A stretch of 64,000 nt of DNA from Terriglobus albidus (GTDB lineage Bacteria > Acidobacteriota > Terriglobia > Terriglobales > Acidobacteriaceae). A program made the position numbers and the translations under genes. The stretch spans positions 4,092,001-4,156,000 of the forward strand of contig NZ_CP042806.1 of NCBI RefSeq assembly GCF_008000815.1. Direction: 5' to 3'. A model generated the notes under the pieces. The model was not told the DNA's origin. It did no database searches and worked only from the letters and a program-made list of their open reading frames with translations. This document shows, piece by piece, positions 42,796-51,422 of this stretch (position 1 is its first letter; the number at the start of each line of letters is the position of its first letter).

Positions 42796-42810
42796 CGTAG
42801 CCATGCTACG
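42796..42810 (-). terminator. Weak terminator after the membrane regulator
   Basis: CGTAGC-CAT-GCTACG; read leftward it is followed by ATTTTG. It stands 27 bp past the stop of the gene ending at 42837. Confidence 0.5.
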
Positions 42811-42836
42811 GGATTGACAAACAAATGCGACGCCGA

Positions 42837-44060
42837 CTACCAGGTGTAGAAGGCCTCAACCGACGGCGCTCCAGTCTTTCCGTCGATTACGCTGGTCTTC
42901 AATACGACCTCGATGTTCTTCCGCCCAAGGCCATCTCCGATCTGTTGCTTAAGCCATTCCAGATAATCGGGGTTGCTGACGAACTCCGTCGCAGCCTCTG
43001 TACCGTTTCGTCCCAGACCCGCTAGCACCACAACAATATTTCCTGTAGTTTGATTGCGGAAACGCGCGACCAGGGCATAGTCATCGGCACTCGAGTAGGA
43101 ACGGGTACGGTCACGCTCCCAGTGCTTTGAGAGGTCCTGTTTGTCCAGAATGATTCCTTCCGGCTCCGTGCTGAAGTGATAGCGCAGATCGGAGAGCAGG
43201 CGGATGCTCCAGTCATTGTTGTATCCCCCCAGCAGAACCACCGGCCGGTCCCTCAACTCGGTCAACGGCAACGCAACCGACGACTGCACCTCGTACCGGA
43301 CACCCTCACGCTGCAACAGACCGCCGAGCTGCCCAATCGACGTCGCAATCTGCATCGAGACGAACGGATACTGAATATCCTTGCCTGCGGTGGCGACTCC
43401 CGATGCTCTCTCGGGAGCGAAAACCACACCTCCGGGACAGAGCAAAGTGCTGCGCCCCTCGCTTGCCACCGGACGCCAGAACTGATCGACCACATCTACC
43501 CGATGCGGCCGGAATCGCCATACACTGACCGCTACTGTTGCAAGCAGCAACAGACTGACGCCCGCGATCCAGCTACGACGTCGTTGGCTGGAAGAAGACG
43601 ATGCAGGTACCGCGTCCAGTCCCGGAAGCACCTCCACTGGAAGAGCCATAGCTAGCTCCTCCTTTAATACAGGAGTGCCGGCCGGCTCCTCTTCCGCAAG
43701 AAGGAACTCCGGCGTATACGAGCCTGTCGGCAGGACGATCTGCAAGCGTCCGTCCGAATGGTCACGGTAATAGAGCGAGAGCCGCTTACGAACTTCACCG
43801 GCTGTAAAGCGGACGATCGTATCCGCGTTGGTATCGTAATCCGCCGGACGTTGGAAGACCTCAATGCCAAGCGTCCGTTCTTTGAGGTCTCCCCGTCCGT
43901 TCAGAGAACTCTCCACCACATACCGCAGCAACGCCGGATACCGCTTGCTGTTGCAGAAGTGAGGGCTGGCGAGAATCGACTCCATCTCCCGCAGAACGGT
44001 CTCTCGATCCTGCGCGGTGACCGGCTGCCAAGCCGCCCAATCTGTCTTTGTGATGCTCAT
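42837..44060 (-). CDS. Membrane-bound regulator with Acidobacteria-type N-terminal domain
   Basis: 407 residues. The first 110 (ILASPHFCNSKRYPALLRYVV, KERTLGIEVFQRPADYDTNAD, VRFTAGEVRKRLSLYY, LPTGSYTPEF) match a domain I recall from many acidobacterial proteins annotated as winged-helix or adenylate-cyclase-like regulators. One membrane helix lies near 163-182 (SWIAGVSLLLLATVAVSV). The outer part (about 190-407) is an alpha/beta domain with VVLLGGYNNDWSIRLL and NIVVVLAGLGRNGT. This layout suggests a one-component sensor: DNA-binding inside, ligand-sensing outside. It is divergent from TonB receptor 4 and the polysaccharide locus, which it may control. Confidence 0.75.
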   Translation of the reverse strand: MSITKTDWAAWQPVTAQDRETVLREMESILASPHFCNSKRYPALLRYVVESSLNGRGDLKERTLGIEVFQRPADYDTNADTIVRFTAGEVRKRLSLYYRDHSDGRLQIVLPTGSYTPEFLLAEEEPAGTPVLKEELAMALPVEVLPGLDAVPASSSSSQRRRSWIAGVSLLLLATVAVSVWRFRPHRVDVVDQFWRPVASEGRSTLLCPGGVVFAPERASGVATAGKDIQYPFVSMQIATSIGQLGGLLQREGVRYEVQSSVALPLTELRDRPVVLLGGYNNDWSIRLLSDLRYHFSTEPEGIILDKQDLSKHWERDRTRSYSSADDYALVARFRNQTTGNIVVVLAGLGRNGTEAATEFVSNPDYLEWLKQQIGDGLGRKNIEVVLKTSVIDGKTGAPSVEAFYTW

Positions 44061-44340
44061 ATTCCGGGGCAGAGTTCATCATACGGCAATCGCAGACGGC
44101 CCGTCCCGACGTTTGAAACAAGCTGCAACAATATATTCATCTCATTCCATATAAAGCACTTACCAACCAACCCCTGGATACAAACCGTGAGTCACTTGCA
44201 AGTCGTTCTCACGGAAAACGATGGTGGGCGCTGCTTTGCCCATACACCCTGACAAGAGGTGAGGAGGCGGGCTCCGCTGCGTGGCGGAGGGCTCTGGCAC
44301 ATGCACAGGTTCAAACGCCAGGCCGCTTTAGGAGGTATAT

Positions 44341-47300
44341 ATGAAGATGTTCGGCAGACTGCTGCTGCTTTTCCTGCTTGTCGCAGGGATCGCTCAGGCA
44401 CAGCTCACCACGGCGACGATCGTCGGCAATATCCAGGACACATCCGGCGCGGTTATCCCCGGCGCCCAGGTCACAGCGACCAACCAGGAAACACAATTCA
44501 CCCGTCAGGTCACATCCGGCTCCGACGGAGCCTACCGTCTGGACTTCCTTCCCGTCGGCACCTATTCCCTGAAAGTTGAGGCTGCCGGCTTCCAGAGCAA
44601 GCAGCAGCAAGGGATCGTGCTGACGCTGAATGCCGAGGTCCATTTCGATGCCAGCCTGAATATCGGCGAGGCGACTCAGACCGTCGACGTTTCGTCCAAC
44701 GAGCTTCCTCTGGTTGAGACCTCGAACGCGACCCTGGGCCGCACGGTCACCAACCAGGAAGTCGACAACCTGCCGATCGTCAACCGGAACGTCTATGACC
44801 TGCTCACCCTCACCCCGGGTGTCCAGTCAAGCTCCAACGTCAATACCCTGGGGTACCCGCAGCAGGTGGTCTACATGAACGGCGGAACCGATAACTTCGT
44901 CGGCTCTGTCAGCTACTACCTTGATGGCGGACTGAACATGACCTTCATCCGCAATACCGGCAACGTGCTGCCCAACCCGGATGCTCTGCGCGAGTTCAAC
45001 GTCCAGACCAACAACTACAACGCCCTGTACGGCCGTATGTCGTCGGGTCTGGTCAACGTTGTGACGAAGAGCGGTACCAACAAAATCCATGGATCGATCT
45101 TCGAGTTCCACCGCGAGACCAACTTCGCCGCTGCTCCAGCCTTCAGCGCTCCTGGTCCGAAGGCTCCGCTGCACCGCAACCAGTTCGGAGCAACGCTGGG
45201 TGGCCCTATCTGGAAGGACAAGACCTTCTTCTTCGGCTCCTACGCCGGCCTTCGCCAGATCACGTCGAGCACCTACAATAGCGCCCTTGTCCCCACTGCT
45301 GCGCAGCGTGCCGGTGACTTCAGCGCAAACCTGCCCACGAGTGGTACGCCATCCAGCTGCCCCAGCAACACCTCCAGCGTTGTCTTCGTCGTCTGCGATC
45401 CTGTCACGCGCACGCCTCGCGCGGGCAACAAGCTGGCATCCAGCCAACTTGATCCCACGGTGCAGCGGCTCCTCGCCCGCATTCCCCTTCCCAACGCGAC
45501 CGGTATCGACACTGCCTCGGGCCGTACGACCTATCGCTGGCAGGGCATCATTCCGAGCACGTTGAATACGGACGAGTTCCTGATCAAGGTTGATCATCAG
45601 ATCGGCACTCATCGCCTGCAGGGGATGTACTTCAACACCGCCGGCAATCAGCAGCAGAGTCCCGGCGGCAATATCGACTGGTCACGCCAGAACTTCGTCT
45701 ATCGTCAGCAAAACGGCAACCTTTCCGATACCTGGACACCGTCGGCGAATGTCGTCAACCAGATCTGGCTGAACTACACGCGTATGATCGGCGGCCGTAT
45801 CAATACACCGCAACTGTCGTTGGCTGACTTCGGCTCCAGCTTCGGCATCCAGGGCGCGTCCATGCTGCCACAGCTCACCGTTAGCGGATACTTCACCGCG
45901 GCCCAGGCCATCAGCGGCCCTGTCACCGGCACCAACTTCTACTCTCTGCGTGATGTCGTCAGCATCACCCGCGGCAAACACACCTTTTCCTTCGGTGCTG
46001 AGACCTCGCTCAACAAGGATCTGCAGTACACCTATCTGAACAACTACGGTGTCTTCGCTTTCCAGCGCGCCACCGCTCGTACCAACGCGGAGATCTCCGA
46101 CTTCATCGCTGGTCTTCCGGCCACGATGAACCAGGACTCCCCTGTTCAGGCCGCCGATAATTCCTGGTTCAGCGGTATCTTCGCCCAGGACGACTATCGC
46201 CTCTTCCGCAACCTGACCATCAACCTGGGTCTTCGTTGGGATGTACAGACATCGCCGACCGACCCGAAGGATCGTCAGTCGACCTTCATCGCCGGACAGA
46301 AGTCGACGGTCTATCCCACGGCACCGACCGGCCTGCTGGTCGTCGGTGATAAGGGAGTCGATCGTGGCATCGTCGCGACGCGCTGGCACCACGTCTCGCC
46401 TCGCGTGGGTTTTGCCTGGGATCCCTTCGGTAACGGCCGCACGGCTGTTCGCGGAGCCTTCGGACTCTTCTTCGGCTCTGTCTCCGGCAACGAGTGGAAC
46501 GGCGTCTCGAACTTCCAGCCCTTTGCTGTCCGCAATCGTTATAGCTTCATCAAGTCGATGACGGATATCTACGGCGATGCTCGCTCCTTCCCCAATGGCA
46601 ATCCGTATCCCTATGTCTATGATCCGAAGAACCCGCGTCCGTTTATCTCCCCGGCACAGGTTCAGGGCATCGATCTGGATTACCAATGGCCGTATGTCTA
46701 TCAGACCAACTTCTCCGTCCAGCAGCAGGTGACGAACTCGATCGCTGTGTCCGTCAGCTATGTCGGCTCGTTCAGCCATGACGTCCCCTTTGCTCCGGAT
46801 ATCAACTACCCGATCTACGCCACTGCCACCAGTCCGGTGAATGGCGTGACGACGAGTACGACCAGCAACTATGATTCACGACGTCCCATCCAGGGAGGTC
46901 TTGGCATCATCAATCTCATCCAGTCAAAGCAGCGGGCCAACTATCACGGCCTGCAGATCACGGGCGAGAAGCGCCTGAGCCATCAGTTCTCGGTCAAGGC
47001 GTTCTATACCTGGTCGAAGACACTGTCGAGCGCCTCAGTGAACAACAGCGGCGCTGTGATCGGCACCGCGCAGGACTTCAACCGTATGCAGGATGAATAC
47101 GGCAGCAGCGATACCGATCTGCGTCACCAGGCGAATATCGCGGCTATCTGGAAGCCCGCTTTCTTCACCAGCTCACCACGTTATGTGCGTGAGGTCGTAA
47201 ACGGGTGGACGATCTCCGGCATTGCACAACTCAACGCCGGCACACCGTTCAGCGTAACCACCGGAGTGGATAACAACTTCGATGGCTACACGTCCGACCG

Positions 47301-47694
47301 CGCCAATCTTTCCGGCAACGCCGCCGTTGGCATCACCAGCGGACGCTCTCGCGCCGACAAGATCAACGCGTACTTCAATCCCGCGGCCTTCTGCTCGTAC
47401 ACCGGCAGCACGGCTAGCTGCCCAGCGGGCGTCGGACCGGGTGGACTGGACGGTACAACCCGCCGCAACAATTACTTCGGCCCTGGAAACCGTGTCATCA
47501 ATGCGGCGATCTTCCGCGACTTCGGTGTCTATGAAGCGGTGAAGTTCCAGCTTCGCGCTGAGGTCAATAACGTCTTCAACCTCGTCAATCTTAGTAATCC
47601 GACGACCTCGCTCAACTCCGGCAACTTCGGTAAGATCACCGGAGCCTACGGCGTGCCTCGTCAGATCCAGATTGGCGGACGAATCCTCTTCTAA
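44341..47694 (+). CDS. Oar-like TonB-dependent receptor 4 (polysaccharide locus)
   Basis: 1117 residues: signal peptide (ends IAQAQ, about 20), regulatory-like domain (GNIQDTSGAVIPGAQVTATN), plug (NLPIVNRNVYDLLTLTPGV; VYMNGGTDNFVGSVSYYLDG) and barrel ending QIGGRILF. A strong AGGAGG precedes ATG 44341. A small hairpin CTCCGC/GCGGAG lies in the leader at 44272-44289. The lyase-like, GH2 and GH88/105 genes follow at 17, 18 and -1 bp, so it is the import channel for the products of those enzymes. Confidence 0.95.
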   Translation: MKMFGRLLLLFLLVAGIAQAQLTTATIVGNIQDTSGAVIPGAQVTATNQETQFTRQVTSGSDGAYRLDFLPVGTYSLKVEAAGFQSKQQQGIVLTLNAEVHFDASLNIGEATQTVDVSSNELPLVETSNATLGRTVTNQEVDNLPIVNRNVYDLLTLTPGVQSSSNVNTLGYPQQVVYMNGGTDNFVGSVSYYLDGGLNMTFIRNTGNVLPNPDALREFNVQTNNYNALYGRMSSGLVNVVTKSGTNKIHGSIFEFHRETNFAAAPAFSAPGPKAPLHRNQFGATLGGPIWKDKTFFFGSYAGLRQITSSTYNSALVPTAAQRAGDFSANLPTSGTPSSCPSNTSSVVFVVCDPVTRTPRAGNKLASSQLDPTVQRLLARIPLPNATGIDTASGRTTYRWQGIIPSTLNTDEFLIKVDHQIGTHRLQGMYFNTAGNQQQSPGGNIDWSRQNFVYRQQNGNLSDTWTPSANVVNQIWLNYTRMIGGRINTPQLSLADFGSSFGIQGASMLPQLTVSGYFTAAQAISGPVTGTNFYSLRDVVSITRGKHTFSFGAETSLNKDLQYTYLNNYGVFAFQRATARTNAEISDFIAGLPATMNQDSPVQAADNSWFSGIFAQDDYRLFRNLTINLGLRWDVQTSPTDPKDRQSTFIAGQKSTVYPTAPTGLLVVGDKGVDRGIVATRWHHVSPRVGFAWDPFGNGRTAVRGAFGLFFGSVSGNEWNGVSNFQPFAVRNRYSFIKSMTDIYGDARSFPNGNPYPYVYDPKNPRPFISPAQVQGIDLDYQWPYVYQTNFSVQQQVTNSIAVSVSYVGSFSHDVPFAPDINYPIYATATSPVNGVTTSTTSNYDSRRPIQGGLGIINLIQSKQRANYHGLQITGEKRLSHQFSVKAFYTWSKTLSSASVNNSGAVIGTAQDFNRMQDEYGSSDTDLRHQANIAAIWKPAFFTSSPRYVREVVNGWTISGIAQLNAGTPFSVTTGVDNNFDGYTSDRANLSGNAAVGITSGRSRADKINAYFNPAAFCSYTGSTASCPAGVGPGGLDGTTRRNNYFGPGNRVINAAIFRDFGVYEAVKFQLRAEVNNVFNLVNLSNPTTSLNSGNFGKITGAYGVPRQIQIGGRILF

Positions 47695-47711
47695 CCACAG
47701 GAGCAAATTAC

Positions 47712-48938
47712 GTGCGAGACGCAATCATGGAAGTGTCCCGCCGTGCCTTCTGCACCGGCGCTACGGCGGCAGCTCTACTTGAGCTGCCGCCGGCCCGGCT
47801 TTGGGCACAGCATAACGCTGCCGGCTATGACCTGGTGGCCAGCACCGACCGTCAGCGCATCATGACGGCCGCCCGCAACTACCTTGCTCTGAAACCCGCC
47901 ACAGTCACGTCCTTTCCTTCTGACAGAAGCCCTGGCGGGCCGCATGACTTCTTCTCAGAAGCCGACTACTTCTGGCCGAACCCGGCCGATCCCAATGGCC
48001 CGTACATCAACCGTGACGGCCAGAGCAATCCGAACAACTTCAACGGCCATCGCAAAGCGATGATCGCGCTCTCGCTCCAGGTGCCGGCGCTCACGGCCGC
48101 ATGGCTGCTCACGCGCGATCGGCGCTACGCCGAACACGCCGCCAGCCATCTGCGCGCATGGTTCGTCACCCCCGATACGCGGATGAATACAAACCTCGAG
48201 TATTCGCAGGGTGTCCACGGTGTGACTACCGGCCGCAACTTCGGCATTATCGACACGCTGCACCTGGTTGAGGTCGCGCGGGCCGCGTCGCATATTGCCC
48301 CCGCCGTCATGAGCTCTGCGGATCAGCAAGCGCTGCGTGCGTGGTTCCGCGATTACCTGCACTGGCTGAAGACCAGTGAAAAAGGAATCGCCGAAAAGAA
48401 GACCCTGAACAACCACGCGGTCTGCTGGGCGCTGCAGGCCGCAGAGTTCGCTCGTCTGATCGACGATCAGCAGACCCGCCAGGAAGTCGCCGAACAATAC
48501 AAGACAGTCTTCATGCCCGACCAACTCGGCAAGGATGGCAGCTTCCCGAAGGAACTGGCGCGGACCAAACCGTATAGCTACTCCATCTTCAACTTCGATG
48601 TGGCTGCGATGCTCTGCCAGTCACTGCGTGACAGCAGTGAAAACCTCTACGAGTTCAAGCTGGCTGACGGCCGGGGAATCTGCAAGGCAGGGGAGTTCCT
48701 CTATCCCTACCTCAAAGACAAGTCCTCCTGGCCGTACAAGAAAGACGTCGAGCACTTCGATTCCCTGCCCGTCCGCTCCCCGGGACTTCTCTTCACCGGC
48801 CTGGAATGCAATCAGCAGCAGTACATCGCTCTCTGGAAGACCATGAATCCTGACCCGTCTGATGCTGAGATCATCCGCAACTATCCCGTACGGCAACCGC
48901 TGCTCTGGTTTCCGTCGCAACAGCGTAAAAAAGCCTGA
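47712..48938 (+). CDS. Secreted alginate-lyase-fold protein (PF05426-like)
   Basis: 408 residues with a Tat signal (SRRAFCTGATAAALLELPPARLWAQ in two parts) and an alpha/alpha-toroid lyase domain. The NNHAVCW motif near 235-241 holds the Asn-His pair that neutralises and abstracts the C5 proton of a uronic acid in alginate and glucuronan lyases. FFSEADYFWPNP and NFNGHRKAMIALSLQV are other conserved blocks. The exact polymer is unknown; a glucuronic-acid-containing glycan (PL38-like activity) is as likely as alginate. Start GTG 47712 has AGGAG 8 nt upstream; ATG 47727 is the alternative. Confidence 0.87.
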   Translation: MRDAIMEVSRRAFCTGATAAALLELPPARLWAQHNAAGYDLVASTDRQRIMTAARNYLALKPATVTSFPSDRSPGGPHDFFSEADYFWPNPADPNGPYINRDGQSNPNNFNGHRKAMIALSLQVPALTAAWLLTRDRRYAEHAASHLRAWFVTPDTRMNTNLEYSQGVHGVTTGRNFGIIDTLHLVEVARAASHIAPAVMSSADQQALRAWFRDYLHWLKTSEKGIAEKKTLNNHAVCWALQAAEFARLIDDQQTRQEVAEQYKTVFMPDQLGKDGSFPKELARTKPYSYSIFNFDVAAMLCQSLRDSSENLYEFKLADGRGICKAGEFLYPYLKDKSSWPYKKDVEHFDSLPVRSPGLLFTGLECNQQQYIALWKTMNPDPSDAEIIRNYPVRQPLLWFPSQQRKKA

Positions 48939-48956
48939 CACGGCAAAAAAGAACGA

Positions 48957-51422
48957 ATGACAATTACGCGACGCTCCTTTCTCGCAGGCGCTGCCTGCCT
49001 CGGAGTCATGAAGACTCCTCTGTTGGCCTCTGCACTGCAGGACACCCACTCGCAACCATCAACCGCTCAGCGTCTGACCGACGGCTGGGAGTTTTATCGC
49101 GGCCCGCTCGATCCGAAGTTTCAGGTATGGCATAGCGAAGAGCTGGTTACCTGGCAGAAGGTTGCGCTTCCCCACTGCTTCAATGCCTATGATGGTTGCG
49201 ATCCTGATACCCCCGCCTATCGTGGGCAAGGCTGGTATCGTAGAAAACTCGCCATCGATAACCCTTATCCCCAGGGGCGGACGCTTCTGCATGTTGAAGG
49301 CGCCGGTCAAAGTTCCGCGGTCTATATAGGCACGGAGCGCGCCGGCGAACACGTCGGCGGCTATGACGAGTTCATGGTCGATATCACCGACGCCTGTGGG
49401 CGCCAGAAAGACAGCAAGGCAGTCCCGATCGCGATTCTTTGTGATAACGGACGCGATCTAGATCGCATGCCTTCTGACCTGAGCGACTTCACGCTCTATG
49501 GCGGTCTCTACCGCAATGTCTCTCTCGTATACGTGCCGGCGCTCTCACTCGAGGCTGTCCATACCGCAGTGGCATTCGAGCCCGGCAAAGCAGCGCAAGT
49601 CACGGTGACGGCCCGTTTGTATGCACCGCAGCCGGTCTCCGGCACGTTCGATATCAAGCTCGCTATCGTCGATCCGGCCGGTAAGACTGTTCATCAGCAG
49701 TCGCTGCAACGCACTTCCTGGAATGGCGAGGTTGAGCTGGCATCCTTCGAGCTACCATCTCCGCAAGTCTGGGCACCGGAGACACCTAACCTTTACCGCT
49801 GTGACGTCACCCTGCAGTCTCCTTCGGGAACTGCATCCGCCTCGCATCGCTTCGGAGTTCGTCATACACGCTTTGAAGAACATGGTCCTTTCTACCTGAA
49901 TGGCGAGCGTCTGCTGCTGCGTGGAACGCAACGGCATGAAGACCACGCCGGCTACGCTGCGGCAACTCCGGAGTCAGTCCTACGTAAAGAGTTCGAGCTG
50001 ATCAAGGGAATGGGAGCAAACTTCATCCGGCTGGCGCACTATCAACAGTCCCGGCTCGTTCTCGAGCTCTGTGACGAACTCGGCATCCTGGTCTGGGAAG
50101 AGGTCCCCTGGTGCCGCAGCGGCATCACCAGTCCTCTGTTCCGCCAGCGCGGTCTTGATCTGATGCGGATCATGATCGACCAGCATCGCAACCACCCCTC
50201 TGTGTTGCTCTGGGGATTGGGGAATGAAGATGACTGGCCGAGCGAACCCGGCGGAGAAGACCATGCTCAGATTCGCGCGTACATGACCGAGCTTCGTGAC
50301 CTCGCGCACAAGCAGGATCCATCACGTCTTACCTCCTTCCGGCGCTGCGATTTCGCGAAAGATATTCCCGACGTCTACTCGCCGTCGATCTGGGCCGGAT
50401 GGTACAGCGGCAGCTACGTCGAATATCGCGAGGCGCTGGAGAAGGCGCGTACTGCGACTCCCTTCTTCTTCCACGCCGAGTGGGGCGCAGACAGCCATGC
50501 AGGCCGCCATGCTGAAGATCCCGATCCCATGCTGGCGCACATCCTTACCGGCCGCGGCACCGCCGAGAAGGGCTTCGATTACAAGCTCACCGGCGGAGCT
50601 CCACGCATGTCGCGCGATGGCGAGTGGAGCGAAACCTACGCCTGCGATCTCTTCGACTGGTACCTGCAGACGCAGGAGTCTCTTCCCTGGCTCACAGGCA
50701 CGGCACAGTGGGTCTTCAAGGATTTCACGACGCCTCTGCGCGTCGATAACCCGGTTCCTCGTGTCAACCAGAAGGGTGTCACCACCCGCGACCTCACGCC
50801 CAAGGAAGGCTATTACGTCTTCCAGTCGTACTGGACGAAAGAGCCGATGGTCCGCATCTATGGACATAATTGGCCGGTACGCTGGGGCAAGGCAGGACAG
50901 CAACGCATGGTACGCATCTACTCAAACTGTGCCGAGGTCGAGCTTTGGCTTAATGGCAAGTCAGTAGGCGTCAAAAAGCGTACAGCGGGAGATTTTCCCT
51001 GCAGCGGGCTAAGTTGGGACCTTTCCTTCCGCGAAGGTGAAAACGAGCTTCGCGCTGTCGGCAAGAGCGGCTCATCCCAAGCCAGCGACTCTGTCCGCTT
51101 CCAATATCAGACCGCAACATGGTCAAAGCCTGCGAAACTGACGCTGCGCACCGTACAAAGCGCGCCCGACCACGTGACCATCGAAGCCCGCATGCTGGAC
51201 GCAACCGGAGTTCCCTGTCTCGACTCTCGTACCGTCGTTCGTTTTTCACTTGCCGGTAATGGTGCCCTGATTGATAACCTTGGAACGCCCAACGGATCGC
51301 GTGTCGTGCAGCTCTATAACGGCCGCGCAGAGATCAGTTTGCGGCGTACCGGTCCGGTCGTCGCCTCAGTTCATGCCGAAGGTATTGAATCCGCATTCCT
51401 CACATTGGAGAACACACATTGA
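48957..51422 (+). CDS. Glycoside hydrolase family 2 enzyme
   Basis: Exported retaining glycosidase of 821 residues (beta-galactosidase, glucuronidase or mannosidase type). Tat signal TRRSFLAGAACLGVM; N-terminal jelly roll (WYRRKLAIDN, GGYDEFMVDIT, YGGLYRNVSLV), Ig-like domain, then the TIM barrel with acid/base Glu424 (LWGLGNEDD) and nucleophile Glu508 (FFHAEWGAD). GTQRHEDHAGYAAAT is the GH2 active-site entry (R-G-x-x-x-H-E-D). The C-terminal 250 residues are Ig-like. It is the middle gene of the receptor-lyase-GH2-GH88/105 transcript and overlaps the next gene by one base. Confidence 0.93.
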   Translation: MTITRRSFLAGAACLGVMKTPLLASALQDTHSQPSTAQRLTDGWEFYRGPLDPKFQVWHSEELVTWQKVALPHCFNAYDGCDPDTPAYRGQGWYRRKLAIDNPYPQGRTLLHVEGAGQSSAVYIGTERAGEHVGGYDEFMVDITDACGRQKDSKAVPIAILCDNGRDLDRMPSDLSDFTLYGGLYRNVSLVYVPALSLEAVHTAVAFEPGKAAQVTVTARLYAPQPVSGTFDIKLAIVDPAGKTVHQQSLQRTSWNGEVELASFELPSPQVWAPETPNLYRCDVTLQSPSGTASASHRFGVRHTRFEEHGPFYLNGERLLLRGTQRHEDHAGYAAATPESVLRKEFELIKGMGANFIRLAHYQQSRLVLELCDELGILVWEEVPWCRSGITSPLFRQRGLDLMRIMIDQHRNHPSVLLWGLGNEDDWPSEPGGEDHAQIRAYMTELRDLAHKQDPSRLTSFRRCDFAKDIPDVYSPSIWAGWYSGSYVEYREALEKARTATPFFFHAEWGADSHAGRHAEDPDPMLAHILTGRGTAEKGFDYKLTGGAPRMSRDGEWSETYACDLFDWYLQTQESLPWLTGTAQWVFKDFTTPLRVDNPVPRVNQKGVTTRDLTPKEGYYVFQSYWTKEPMVRIYGHNWPVRWGKAGQQRMVRIYSNCAEVELWLNGKSVGVKKRTAGDFPCSGLSWDLSFREGENELRAVGKSGSSQASDSVRFQYQTATWSKPAKLTLRTVQSAPDHVTIEARMLDATGVPCLDSRTVVRFSLAGNGALIDNLGTPNGSRVVQLYNGRAEISLRRTGPVVASVHAEGIESAFLTLENTH

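Noticed and set aside
45682-46779. 365-codon leftward frame inside TonB receptor 4
   Set aside because: Shadow of the receptor reading frame; the sequence is a low-information mix rich in Asp/Arg/Val with no family features.
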